Assembly (NCBI GenBank): GCA_027451085.1
Contig: DAIDKA010000233.1
Span: 1-6,539 of the forward strand
Length of the DNA stretch: 6,539 bases
Source: Gammaproteobacteria bacterium
Lineage (GTDB): Bacteria; Pseudomonadota; Gammaproteobacteria; Steroidobacterales; Steroidobacteraceae
Direction: 5' to 3'
Both the position numbers and the translations under genes were made by a program. Under the pieces are notes generated by a model. The model ran no database searches, was not told where the DNA came from, and saw only the letters and a list, made by a program, of their open reading frames with translations. This document shows positions 1 to 6,458 of the stretch, one piece after another. Numbering within the stretch: the first letter of the stretch is position 1; every line of letters begins with the position of its first letter.

Positions 1-110
1 AGCGTCTCCACACCCTCCGCAACGACCCGGATCTTCAGGCCTCTGCCCATGCTGATCACGGCGCCGACAATACTGGCATCAGCGGCATCCATCGCAACGT
101 TGCGCACGAA

Positions 111-113
111 CTA
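111..113 (-). other. In-frame amber codon inside the EAL domain
   Basis: On the minus strand the codons read TTG? no-gap LKIDQ, TAG, FVRN. EAL proteins commonly have LKIDQSFVR or LKIDRSFV here, so the TAG stands in place of a serine codon and one base change from TCG would produce it. All 36 complete codons between this stop and the window edge are open and conserved, ending in the AEGVET motif of the EAL fold. Confidence 0.85.
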
Positions 114-1654
114 CTGATCGATCTTCAGTGTGTCGATCGGAAAGCGCTTCAGATGGCTCAAGCTTGAGTAGCCAGTGCCAAAGTCATCGAGCGCGACACG
201 TACGCCGAGTTCATTCAAGGACCGTAGCACTGCAGCGGTCGAGTCCGAATCGTGCATCAGGAAGCTCTCGGTCAGTTCGAGCTCCAGGTCCTGAGGCGCA
301 AGGCCATGCTCCTCCAGAATGCCGCCGACGCTCTCCGCGAAACCCTTATCGCGCAATTCCACCGTGGAAATGTTGACCGCGACGCGCACCCGCGGCAGAC
401 CGGCGGCCCGCCACACCTGCAATTGGCGGCAGGCTTCACGCAGAACCCACCTGCCGATCGCCACGATGAACCCGGATTCTTCTGCAATCGGCACAAACTG
501 TGCCGGCAGCACGAGACCGCGCTGCGGGTGACGCCAGCGGATGAGCGCCTCAACCCCCGTGAGTTCCCCCGACTCGAGGCCCACGATCGGCTGGTAGTGC
601 AATACAAATTCGTTGCGCTCGATGGCGTGGTGCAGTCCGCTTTCGAGGACTTGCCGATCGGTCGTGTTCCCGCCCATATCCGGCTCGAAGAACCGGTAGG
701 TGTTGCGCCCGGTATCCTTGGCGCCGTACATGGCGAGATCCGCATGCTTCAGCAACGTCTGCGCCTCCATCCCATCATCGGGGTAAGTGACGATTCCGAC
801 GCTCGCGCTGAGATTCAGATCCCGCCGGTCGACTCGATGAGGCAGGCTCAAAGCAAGCAGTATCTTTTCGGCGATGATGGCTGCATCCGCCGGACAAGCC
901 ACCTCGGAGAGCAGAATCAAGAATTCGTCCCCGCCCAGCCGGCTGACAGTGTCGGAACTGCGTACGCAGGCAAGCAGCCTCTCTGCCACCGACCGCAGCA
1001 AGCCGTCGCCGACGGCGTGCCCGAAGAAATCATTGATGTTCTTGAAATGATCCAGGTCCACGAACAACAGTGCCAGCCGCTGCTGGTGGCGGCGAGCCAG
1101 CGCCAATGCCTGAGCCAGCCGGTCCTCCAGCACACCCCTGTTGGGCAGATCGGTGAGACTGTCGTGCTGTGCCAGATGCACGAGCTTCAGCGACAACGCA
1201 CGCGCTATGCTCACATCGCGAAGCACCATCACGGCGCCGATCACATGTCCCCGGCGATCGTGAATGGGTGCGACGGAATCCTCGACCGCTACCTCGGTTC
1301 CATTGCGCCGGATCAGGACGCAGTTCGATGTGAGTCCTACGGTCCTGTTCTCCAGGATTGCCAACGTAATTGGATTCGGCACGCGCTCGTGGGTAGCCGC
1401 GTCGGCGATTAGCAGCACGTCCTCGAACGGACGGCCGACCGCCTCGCCGAGCGCCCAGCCGGTCATGCTTTCGGCAAACGCATTGAGATAGGTCACACAT
1501 CCGCAGACGTCGGTGCAGATGACCGCATCCCCGATGGAGTTGAGCGTGACCTGTGCACGCTCCTTCTCTTCGAACAGCGCCTCCATCACATCGGCCAGTC
1601 CTGATCCCGATTGTCCTTCCGCCACAAGACGCCCCACTTCCTCGGAGCAGGGTC

Positions 1655-1660
1655 TCACCC
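1655..1660 (-). other. Frameshift site after the receiver remnant
   Basis: Reading from ATG 1759, the sequence GCC GAA GGG TGA ends the receiver-like frame after 34 residues. If one base were restored (GAA TGG GTG AGA), it would read AEWVRPCSEEVGRL, which resembles the EWVRTLSEGLERL stretch I recall from receivers of this protein class, and it would join the downstream PAS-GGDEF-EAL frame. The inferred lesion is a single-base deletion. Confidence 0.6.
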
Positions 1661-1759
1661 TTCGGCCCGCAGCGTGCCGTCGCCGGAGGAAACGAGCGCC
1701 GCTTGAACACCATGAGCGTGCTGGCAGTCGGCATGAATCAGCAGCAGGATTTTTGACAT

Positions 1760-2073
1760 GGTCTGTTGAGCCGCGCGGCGATCCTAAGGGTGCATTCAAG
1801 CGAATCCGCCGCGCAGCGGTCTGTACGGTAGCGTACACATCCGACCCGCGCATGTACGGTGGCGGTCGGCCGAGGCTCCGTCCGCCATCGGGACCCGCCG
1901 CAGATGCGGATAATAGCGCCGCTCCACGCACTCTGATCCCAGGATGCTAAGAGTGACACCGCACCGACCGGCGGCAGCGGAGCGGTCAGGCTGATCGTGC
2001 ATTTTTCTCCAAGGTCCGTCATCCAATGACGGATCGGTTTCAAACCAACGGTGCGGTGACGGAGGCGACGCTC
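1760..2073. other. Divergent intergenic region, no convincing gene
   Basis: This stretch separates the minus-strand cyclic-di-GMP pseudogene from the plus-strand small-protein genes. The open frames across it look like chance translations with no family resemblance. It holds the inverted repeat at 1822-1837, a second TGTACGGT at 1853-1860, and a GATAAT at 1909-1914 that could be a plus-strand -10 box but lacks a good -35 partner. It should contain promoters for both flanking units, but I cannot place them with certainty. Confidence 0.5.
1822..1860. promoter_or_regulatory. Candidate operator: TGTACG-N4-CGTACA inverted repeat plus a second TGTACGGT
   Basis: TGTACG at 1822-1827 and CGTACA at 1832-1837 form a perfect 6-bp inverted repeat around GTAG. 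The octamer TGTACGGT at 1822-1829 recurs at 1853-1860, exactly 31 bp on, about three helical turns. This phasing and the location 63 bp before the ATG at 1759 suggest a binding site for a dimeric regulator. Its target could be the minus-strand cyclic-di-GMP gene, the plus-strand small genes, or both. The protein that would bind is unknown. Confidence 0.4.
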
Positions 2074-2595
2074 ATGACTGCGACTTCTGCCCTGGAATCC
2101 CGCTTTGATCCGTTTCTCTACGCGGCGGTTCGAGAAGGCGCGGACGGCACGCCTGTGACGGTGCTCTCGATTCTCGCACGCCTGGACATCGACCCCTGGG
2201 AGGAGGCCGCCAGGCTCGCTCAGCTTCCGCATGAGGCAGCCTCCCGGGCCCTGGCAGGATTGATTTGCGGCCCTCCCAGGAATGCCGCGACGCCTGCTGA
2301 CAGCGGCACGGTTGCTGCCAGGCTGATCACCCTGCTGCCGCACTGCTCGGGACGCGGGATCACGGCGCAATGGATCCCTGTCGGCGGACCGCGTGTGATC
2401 CAGGTCCAGAGCCGGGCGCCGATCGTCGCGCGGGCTGTCCTGTGCGTGTTTATTCTCGCCCTTCTACTCTTGGGCCACTGGGCCGTGGTGAGCCATCCGG
2501 TGCTCCTGCCCGCACGGAAACCACTGACGGCACCTGCCACGGTGACTCCGGCGGTGATTCCGGCACCGGCAAGGCGGCCGGACACTCACCCCTGA
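2074..2595 (+). CDS. Unrecognised single-pass membrane protein (173 aa)
   Basis: I cannot assign a function. The protein has a soluble, probably helical N-terminal part (residues 1-115) with FDPFLYAAV, LSILARLDIDPWEEAARLAQLP and GTVAARLITLLP stretches. One strongly hydrophobic segment follows at about 117-139 (AVLCVFILALLLLGHW). The last 30 residues are rich in Pro, Ala and Thr. Positive residues before the membrane segment suggest that the N-terminal part stays in the cytoplasm and the short tail is outside. The start at 2074 is chosen because GGAGG at 2061-2065 sits eight bases before it. An in-frame ATG at 2026 would add 16 residues of low conservation appeal, with AAGG at 2011-2014 as a weaker ribosome site. 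The small DUF3096-type gene follows after 34 bases on the same strand, so the two are probably co-transcribed. I recall similar LARLDIDPWEEAA proteins of unknown function in proteobacteria, but could not check this. Confidence 0.75.
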   Translation: MTATSALESRFDPFLYAAVREGADGTPVTVLSILARLDIDPWEEAARLAQLPHEAASRALAGLICGPPRNAATPADSGTVAARLITLLPHCSGRGITAQWIPVGGPRVIQVQSRAPIVARAVLCVFILALLLLGHWAVVSHPVLLPARKPLTAPATVTPAVIPAPARRPDTHP

Positions 2596-2629
2596 GACTC
2601 GACCACCACATTCAATTTGGAGGCCTTCC

Positions 2630-2785
2630 ATGAATCTGCATCTGACAGTCGGACCACTCGTGTCGCTGATCGCAGGCATCCTGATCCTCGCGGTGCCGCG
2701 CCTGCTGAGATACATCGTCTCAATCTATCTGATCATCGTCGGACTGCTCGGCTTGCTTGGCAGCGGCGCTCATTACCTGCATTAG
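2630..2785 (+). CDS. DUF3096-type small membrane protein (51 aa)
   Basis: The product (MNLHLTVGPLVSLIAG at its start, ending GSGAHYLH) is almost wholly hydrophobic. Two membrane helices, about residues 7-23 and 28-46, are separated by a short PRLLRY turn. The L-x-PLVSLIAGILIL-x-PRLLRYIV-x-IYLI-x-GLLGL layout and the length of about 50 residues fit the DUF3096 family of small inner-membrane proteins, whose function is not known. The start is secure: GGAGG at 2619-2623 lies six bases before the ATG. It is the second gene of a two-gene plus-strand unit with the single-pass membrane protein upstream. It faces the cytochrome bd operon tail by tail, with about 100 bases between their stops. The family call comes from pattern memory; the gene itself is well supported. 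Confidence 0.85.
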   Translation: MNLHLTVGPLVSLIAGILILAVPRLLRYIVSIYLIIVGLLGLLGSGAHYLH

Positions 2786-2888
2786 GACGACAGCGTGTGC
2801 AGACAGGCGCAACGACCCCTGCCGCTTCCACCACAGTGATGATGCGCATTCCGATCGTTGGCCATGGTCCGGGTGGTCCACGCCGCGC

Positions 2889-3017
2889 TTAATGCGCGGG
2901 CACAACGGACAGCCAGAACCGGATGACTCCGGCGACGAGTCCGAGGGTGGCAACTCCCGCCACCCAGATGACCAGAAGCCACAGCAGGCGCTTCCAGATG
3001 GAGGTCTGGACCGCCAT
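2889..3017 (-). CDS. DUF2474 small protein, cytochrome bd (CioAB) accessory subunit candidate (42 aa)
   Basis: The 42-residue product begins MAVQTSIWKRLLWLLVIW and has one membrane helix at about residues 11-32. The short basic-aromatic head (SIWKRLLW) before a single helix is the typical DUF2474 arrangement, and this family is encoded directly after cioAB/cydAB in many proteobacteria. By analogy with CydX, which stabilises the E. coli oxidase, it probably packs against the oxidase subunits. CydX itself has a different sequence, so the role is inferred. Its ATG shares one base with the cydB stop (TGATG at 3019-3015), so translation is likely coupled. The stop codon sits in the loop of a GC-rich hairpin (2883-2899) that has no T-tract. 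It is short enough to be missed by default gene finders. Confidence 0.85.
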   Translation of the reverse strand: MAVQTSIWKRLLWLLVIWVAGVATLGLVAGVIRFWLSVVPAH

Positions 3018-4027
3018 CAATGATGGTACCCGTGGGCGTCGACCTTCCCCCGGAACACCCAGTAGGACCAGCCGGTGTAGGCCAGGATCACGGGCACGAT
3101 GAATATGGCGCCGGAAAACATGAAGCGCAGGCTCTCTAGCGGGGCCGCGGCAGCCTGGATCGTGACCGCGCGCGGCACGATATAGGGGAAGAGACTGATG
3201 CCAAGGCCGGCGAACCCGAGCAGGAACAGCGCAAGGGCGGCGAGGAACGGCAGCCAGTGTGCGCCCTGGCGCAGACCCCGGAACAACAGCACCGCCACGA
3301 CGGCGACCAGCAGCGGCACCTGGGCGGCCAGAAGCACGTTCGGCATCACGAACCAGTTCCGCCAGTAGTCAAAGTGCAGAAACGGCGTCGCCGCGCTGAC
3401 CGCGACCAGCGCTGCCAGGGTCGCAGCCGCTGCCCTGATCGCAAGGCGGCGGGCATGCTGCTGGAGTCGGTCCCCGGTCTTGCCCACCAGCCAGGTCGCA
3501 CCCAGCAGAGCGTAGCCAGCAGTCAGCGCGACACCGGTCAGCAGGCTGAATGGAGTGAGCCAGTCGAGCGGCCCGCCAGCATAAGCGCCCCGCTCCACGT
3601 TGATACCCTGCAGGATGGCACCGAGCATCGTGCCCTGCGCCAGCGCGGCAATGACGGACCCCATCGTGAAGGCCGCATCCCACACCGGCCGGTGACCCGC
3701 ATCGCGCCAGCGGAACTCGAACGCCACGCCGCGGAACACGAGTCCCAGCAACATTGCGATCACCAGCGGATACATTGCGGACAGGATGATGGCGTAGGCC
3801 AGGGGGAACGCGGCCAGCAACCCGCCGCCGCCCATCACCAGCCAGGTCTCGTTGCCGTCCCAGACCGGTGCAACGCAGTTCATGGCCTGATCGCGCTCCG
3901 GCCCGGGATTGAAGCAAGGGAACAGGATGCCGATGCCCAGATCAAAACCGTCCAGGACCACATAGGCCAGGACCGCGAAGGCAATGATCGCCGCCCAGGC
4001 GACCGGGTAGTCGATGCCGGTAATCAC
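3017..4027 (-). CDS. cydB: Cytochrome bd (CioB-type) quinol oxidase subunit II
   Basis: This is subunit II of the inner-membrane cytochrome bd oxidase, which oxidises quinol and reduces O2 to water without pumping protons. At 336 residues it is within the usual range for the cyanide-insensitive (CioB) branch, and its eight to nine hydrophobic segments span the protein. Recognisable family marks are the N-terminal VLDGFDLGIGIL (residues 24-35), APVWDGNETWLVMGGGG (53-69, whose Asp57 matches the Asp58 proposed for proton entry in E. coli CydB), the LFRGVAFEFR-like stretch near 97-106, and the C-terminal YTGWSYWVFRGKV. The start is GTG, overlapping the cydA stop as GTGA (4024-4027), with a G-rich stretch just before it as ribosome site. 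It lies third in the operon and its stop overlaps the DUF2474 start. No lesion is seen. Confidence 0.96.
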   Translation of the reverse strand: MITGIDYPVAWAAIIAFAVLAYVVLDGFDLGIGILFPCFNPGPERDQAMNCVAPVWDGNETWLVMGGGGLLAAFPLAYAIILSAMYPLVIAMLLGLVFRGVAFEFRWRDAGHRPVWDAAFTMGSVIAALAQGTMLGAILQGINVERGAYAGGPLDWLTPFSLLTGVALTAGYALLGATWLVGKTGDRLQQHARRLAIRAAAATLAALVAVSAATPFLHFDYWRNWFVMPNVLLAAQVPLLVAVVAVLLFRGLRQGAHWLPFLAALALFLLGFAGLGISLFPYIVPRAVTIQAAAAPLESLRFMFSGAIFIVPVILAYTGWSYWVFRGKVDAHGYHH

Positions 4028-5445
4028 CGCCCCACCCCGTCATGCACAGCCGGGACATCCAAGGCAGCGGCTGGCGTGATGCCGGCGGCATGCTGCGGTC
4101 CATGCGGCGGCTCCGGCTCATGACGGCCGGGCGGGCTGGACATGAGACGCAGCAGGTACCAGGCACCTGCGCCGAATACACTGAAGTAAACCAGCACGAA
4201 GGCCAGCAGTGACGCTGCGACGGCGGACACCGCCAGCGGCGAATGGGACTCGGCCGTGGCCAGCAACCCGTACACCGTGTAGGGCTGGCGTCCGACCTCA
4301 GTCGTGACCCAGCCGGCCAGGACGGCCGCGAACCCTGCGGGTGCCATCAGCACCGCCGCGCGATGCAGCGACCGTGAGTCGTACAGCCTGCCGCGGGTCC
4401 GGGCCACCAGGCTGCAGACACCCAGTCCGAGCATGGCCAGCCCCAGCCCGACCATGATCCGGAAAGACCAGAATACGATCGGAACCGGCGGCCACAGGTC
4501 CCGGGCATAGTCCGTGAGGCCCGGCAGCGGCGCTGTTGGATCATGCCGCAGGATGAGCGAACCGGCGTGGGGGATCGAGACCTCGTAACGCACCCGCGCC
4601 TCAACATTGCTGGGCAGCCCGAACAGGATCAGCGGCGCGCCACCGGGGCTGGGCCGGTAGTCGCCCTCCATCGCCAGTACCTTGGCGGGCTGGTGCGCCA
4701 GGGTGTTCAGTCCGTGGGCATCGCCGGCGAGGATCTGGATGGGCGCGGCCACGGCCACCATCCACATGGCCATCGAGAACATCCGCCGCGCGCCTGGATT
4801 GGTTGCGTCCTGCAGCAGATGCCAGGCGCCGACCGCGCCGACCACGAGCGCCGTCGTCAGGTATGCGGCGATGACCGTGTGAACCAGGCGGTACGGAAAG
4901 CTGGGATTGAAAATGATCGGCCACCACGAACCGGCCGGTACGAACTGGCCGCTGGCATTGACGGCGTATCCCGCCGGGGTCTGCATCCAGCTGTTGGCGG
5001 CCAGGATCCAGGTGGCCGAGATGAGCGTCCCCAGCGCGACCATGCAGGTGGCGAAGAAGTGCAGCCGCGGACCGACCTTGCTGATCCCGAACAGCATCAC
5101 GCCGAGGAAACCTGCCTCCAGGAAGAAGGCCGTGAGCACCTCGTAGGCCATCAGAGGTCCGATTATCGGACCGGCGCGGGTGGCGAACACCGACCAGTTG
5201 GTGCCGAACTGATAGGACATGACCAGCCCGGACACCACCCCCATGCCAAACACGACCGCGAAGATCTTGAGCCAGTAGCGGTACAGGTTGGCGTACAGGC
5301 CACTGCCCGTCTTCAACCACAGCCCCTCCAGCACCATCAGGAAGCTGGCGAGCCCGATGGAGAAGGCCGGGAAGATGAAATGGAAAGATACCGTGAAGGC
5401 GAACTGGGCGCGTGCCAGCCCGATGGCATCGGGATACCAGGTCAT
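4024..5445 (-). CDS. cydA: Cytochrome bd (CioA-type) quinol oxidase subunit I
   Basis: Subunit I carries the quinol site and the three hemes. All key positions can be matched to E. coli CydA: His22 (E. coli H19, heme ligand), Glu102 and Glu110 (E99, E107) in YEVLTAFFLEAGF, His189 (H186, heme b558) in LVHTV, Met331 (M393, heme b558) in FRIMV, Lys255 and Glu260 (K252, E257, quinol binding) in AKVLAMEGDY, and Glu383 in TEVGRQPY. From Glu260 to FRIMV is only about 68 residues against about 133 in E. coli, so the Q-loop is short, as in the CioA branch often described as cyanide-insensitive. Total length is 473 residues. The tail after residue 435 is rich in Pro and His (RHEPEPPHGPQH) and looks soluble. 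The ATG overlaps the regulator stop (ATGA, 5445-5442), so it is translated from the same message. Confidence 0.97.
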   Translation of the reverse strand: MTWYPDAIGLARAQFAFTVSFHFIFPAFSIGLASFLMVLEGLWLKTGSGLYANLYRYWLKIFAVVFGMGVVSGLVMSYQFGTNWSVFATRAGPIIGPLMAYEVLTAFFLEAGFLGVMLFGISKVGPRLHFFATCMVALGTLISATWILAANSWMQTPAGYAVNASGQFVPAGSWWPIIFNPSFPYRLVHTVIAAYLTTALVVGAVGAWHLLQDATNPGARRMFSMAMWMVAVAAPIQILAGDAHGLNTLAHQPAKVLAMEGDYRPSPGGAPLILFGLPSNVEARVRYEVSIPHAGSLILRHDPTAPLPGLTDYARDLWPPVPIVFWSFRIMVGLGLAMLGLGVCSLVARTRGRLYDSRSLHRAAVLMAPAGFAAVLAGWVTTEVGRQPYTVYGLLATAESHSPLAVSAVAASLLAFVLVYFSVFGAGAWYLLRLMSSPPGRHEPEPPHGPQHAAGITPAAALDVPAVHDGVGR

Positions 5446-6005
5446 CGTGCCACCCCATCACCCTGCGCCAGGACCGCGAGCGTGCGATCCTTGAGCACCA
5501 GCAGCTTCTGTACCTTGCTGCCCAACTTCATGAGCTGCACCAACGATTCAGGCGACAGGCGCTGCAGTTCATCGAACCAGCCGTTGGCCAGTTCAGCAAG
5601 TTCGTACATCTCCTCCATGCGACGCTGCGCATGGCGGTCCGCCGGATCCGCGGGTGATTCCAGCTGGGCCTGCCGCAACATGGACAAGGTGGGCTCAACT
5701 TCCCGCCGCCTGCGCTCAGCCGCCACGGCACGGAAAATGTCCCAGACACTGCCCAGGCTGGAGTAATACTCGCGGCGATCCCCGGGCTGGCGGGTCAGCC
5801 GCACCAGCTGCCAGCCCTCCAGCTCCTTCAGGCTGATGCTGACGTTGGATCGGGACACCCCCAGAGACTCAGCCAGTTCCTCGGCGTTCAGGGGTCGTTC
5901 CGTCAGAAACAGCAATGCATAGACCTGCCCCACGGTGCGGTTGATGCCCCAGCGGCTGCCCATTTCGCCGAAATGAGCCACGAAGGATTGAATCAATGGT
6001 GACAT
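5442..6005 (-). CDS. GbsR/MarR-family winged-helix transcriptional regulator
   Basis: This 187-residue protein has a winged helix-turn-helix near its N-terminus. RTVGQVYALLFL (23-34) is followed by LNAEELAESLGVSRSNVSISLKELEGW (39-65), with the recognition helix at about 51-63 and a wing at LTRQPGDRREYY (70-81). The rest is charged and helical (about 85-180), probably for dimerisation. The RWGINRTVGQVYALL opening, the NVSISLKEL recognition helix and the length point to the GbsR/MarR group (COG1510), not classical MarR. No ligand-binding site can be identified. It is the first gene of the oxidase operon and overlaps cydA by four bases, so it very probably controls the oxidase genes and itself. 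The 18-bp palindrome 17 bases upstream of its ATG is the obvious operator. GGAA lies upstream of the ATG as a modest ribosome site. Whether it represses or activates, and what signal it reads, cannot be seen. Confidence 0.92.
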   Translation of the reverse strand: MSPLIQSFVAHFGEMGSRWGINRTVGQVYALLFLTERPLNAEELAESLGVSRSNVSISLKELEGWQLVRLTRQPGDRREYYSSLGSVWDIFRAVAAERRRREVEPTLSMLRQAQLESPADPADRHAQRRMEEMYELAELANGWFDELQRLSPESLVQLMKLGSKVQKLLVLKDRTLAVLAQGDGVAR

Positions 6006-6021
6006 TTAGTAATTTCCGAAT

Positions 6022-6059
6022 GTTCAGTATATACTGAACTATCGAAACACTATAAACAA
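6022..6059 (-). promoter_or_regulatory. Operon promoter with an 18-bp perfect palindrome, probable GbsR/MarR operator
   Basis: GTTCAGTATATACTGAAC at 6022-6039 is perfectly palindromic. On the minus strand, TTGTTT at 6059-6054 can serve as -35 and CAGTAT at 6036-6031 as -10 with a 17-base spacer. TATACT at 6031-6026 is a better -10 but lacks a well-spaced -35. Either -10 lies inside the palindrome, so a bound regulator dimer would block RNA polymerase, which fits negative autoregulation of the regulator-cydAB-DUF2474 operon. The palindrome is direct observation; the binding protein is inferred from the adjacent gene. Confidence 0.7.
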
Positions 6060-6179
6060 GCCCCCATCGACATCGAGCCTGTCGGGACCGCACACCATGC
6101 CGCGGGGCGGCGTCGAACCAGAGGCAAGCAGCTGTGCCGGACGCCGAGCGCCACCCCGACACCACGCTGGCTGCGCTGA

Positions 6180-6449
6180 TCAGCCGGCGGCAACTCCACC
6201 GGCAGGTGGTGGCGCTGTCGGCGGGCTTTGTCCGGCCAGGCGCCGCAGTGCCTCCCGCGGCAACTCGTCAAGGCCGGCCTCCCCGTGGGCCGCCATTTTG
6301 CGGCGCATGCTCGGGGTCCAGTAAGCGTTGATGTGCCTGGCGATGCCGGCGATCGCTTCCTCCCTGTCGGGCTCGGACCGGAAGAAATTGCCGATGTCAT
6401 TCGCCATCTTGACCAGCTTCGCAGAGCTGTCGTGCGGGTAGTCACTCAT
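6180..6449 (-). CDS. fdsD: NAD-dependent formate dehydrogenase subunit delta
   Basis: This 89-residue protein matches FdsD, the small delta subunit of cytoplasmic molybdenum NAD-dependent formate dehydrogenases (formate + NAD+ to CO2 + NADH). Family marks are KLVKMANDIGNFFRSEPDREEAIAGIARHINAYW (residues 11-44; here quoted in two parts as KLVKMANDIGNFF and EPDREEAIAGIARHINAYW), MRRKMAAH (48-55) and GLDELPREALRRL (59-71). The last 18 residues are a Pro/Ala/Gly tail that makes it slightly longer than usual. FdsD is thought to help assembly or stability and carries no cofactor. It starts nine bases after the stop of the preceding gene, with AGG eight bases before its ATG. It is the last gene of its unit: 174 bases separate its stop from the oxidase regulator, which has its own promoter. 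Confidence 0.9.
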   Translation of the reverse strand: MSDYPHDSSAKLVKMANDIGNFFRSEPDREEAIAGIARHINAYWTPSMRRKMAAHGEAGLDELPREALRRLAGQSPPTAPPPAGGVAAG

Positions 6450-6458
6450 CTTGCGGGC

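Larger units (their letters stand above)
1..1759 (-). pseudogene. Disrupted receiver-PAS-GGDEF-EAL cyclic-di-GMP synthase/phosphodiesterase (runs off the window edge)
   Basis: An intact relative would make and degrade cyclic-di-GMP in the cytoplasm under control of a receiver and a PAS sensor. The long open frame ends at the TAG at 111-113. Within it are a PAS domain (about 1560-1215), a GGDEF domain with RLGGDEF at 921-941 and an intact RxxD inhibitory site five residues before it, and an EAL domain with EALIRW starting at 551, LELTES and DDFGTGYSS. The frame after TAG still reads FVRNV...VVAEGVET to the edge, so the stop interrupts the EAL domain. At the 5' end, ATG at 1759 opens MSKILLLIHADCQHA, a receiver-like start that hits TGA at 1655-1657. 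A one-base slip there restores the frame (VRPCSEEVGRL). The rest of the receiver, including any phosphoacceptor Asp, is absent. A shortened product from ATG 1586 to 111 might still be made and would keep PAS and GGDEF. The first 91 codons of the frame opening at 1931 look non-coding. Family assignment is firm; pseudogene status is likely but a sequencing error is possible. Confidence 0.85.

Noticed and set aside
252..1412. 386-codon plus-strand open frame opposite the cyclic-di-GMP gene
   Set aside because: It is antisense to clear PAS-GGDEF-EAL coding sequence. Its product is rich in His, Gln and Arg with no family pattern, as expected for a shadow frame in GC-rich DNA.
1909..1914. GATAAT as plus-strand -10 box for the 2074 gene
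   Set aside because: No acceptable -35 hexamer lies 16-18 bases upstream, and it is 160 bases from the start codon; kept only as a remark.
1738..2370. 210-codon minus-strand frame overlapping the intergenic region and the 2074 gene
   Set aside because: Its composition is Arg-rich and family-free, and it overlaps the better supported plus-strand gene with a strong ribosome site.
2883..2899. Hairpin CCGCGC-TTAAT-GCGCGG around the DUF2474 stop, considered as a terminator
   Set aside because: The 6-bp stem is perfect, but no T-tract follows on either strand, so an intrinsic terminator is not supported.
3257..4123. 288-codon plus-strand open frame opposite cydB
   Set aside because: It is the complement of a conserved membrane protein gene; the product is polar and repetitive in composition without recognisable motifs.
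4543..5766. 407-codon plus-strand open frame opposite cydA and the regulator
   Set aside because: It spans two verified minus-strand genes, and its translation is low-complexity Arg/His/Gly/Gln with no domain, so it is a shadow frame.
6068..6084. CGACA-N7-TGTCG inverted repeat downstream of fdsD, considered as its terminator
   Set aside because: The stem is only five pairs, and the following T-rich stretch on the minus strand is broken and distant, so it is too weak to call.
6097..6331. Plus-strand open frames around fdsD
   Set aside because: They are antisense to fdsD, lack a plausible ribosome site and show no family resemblance.
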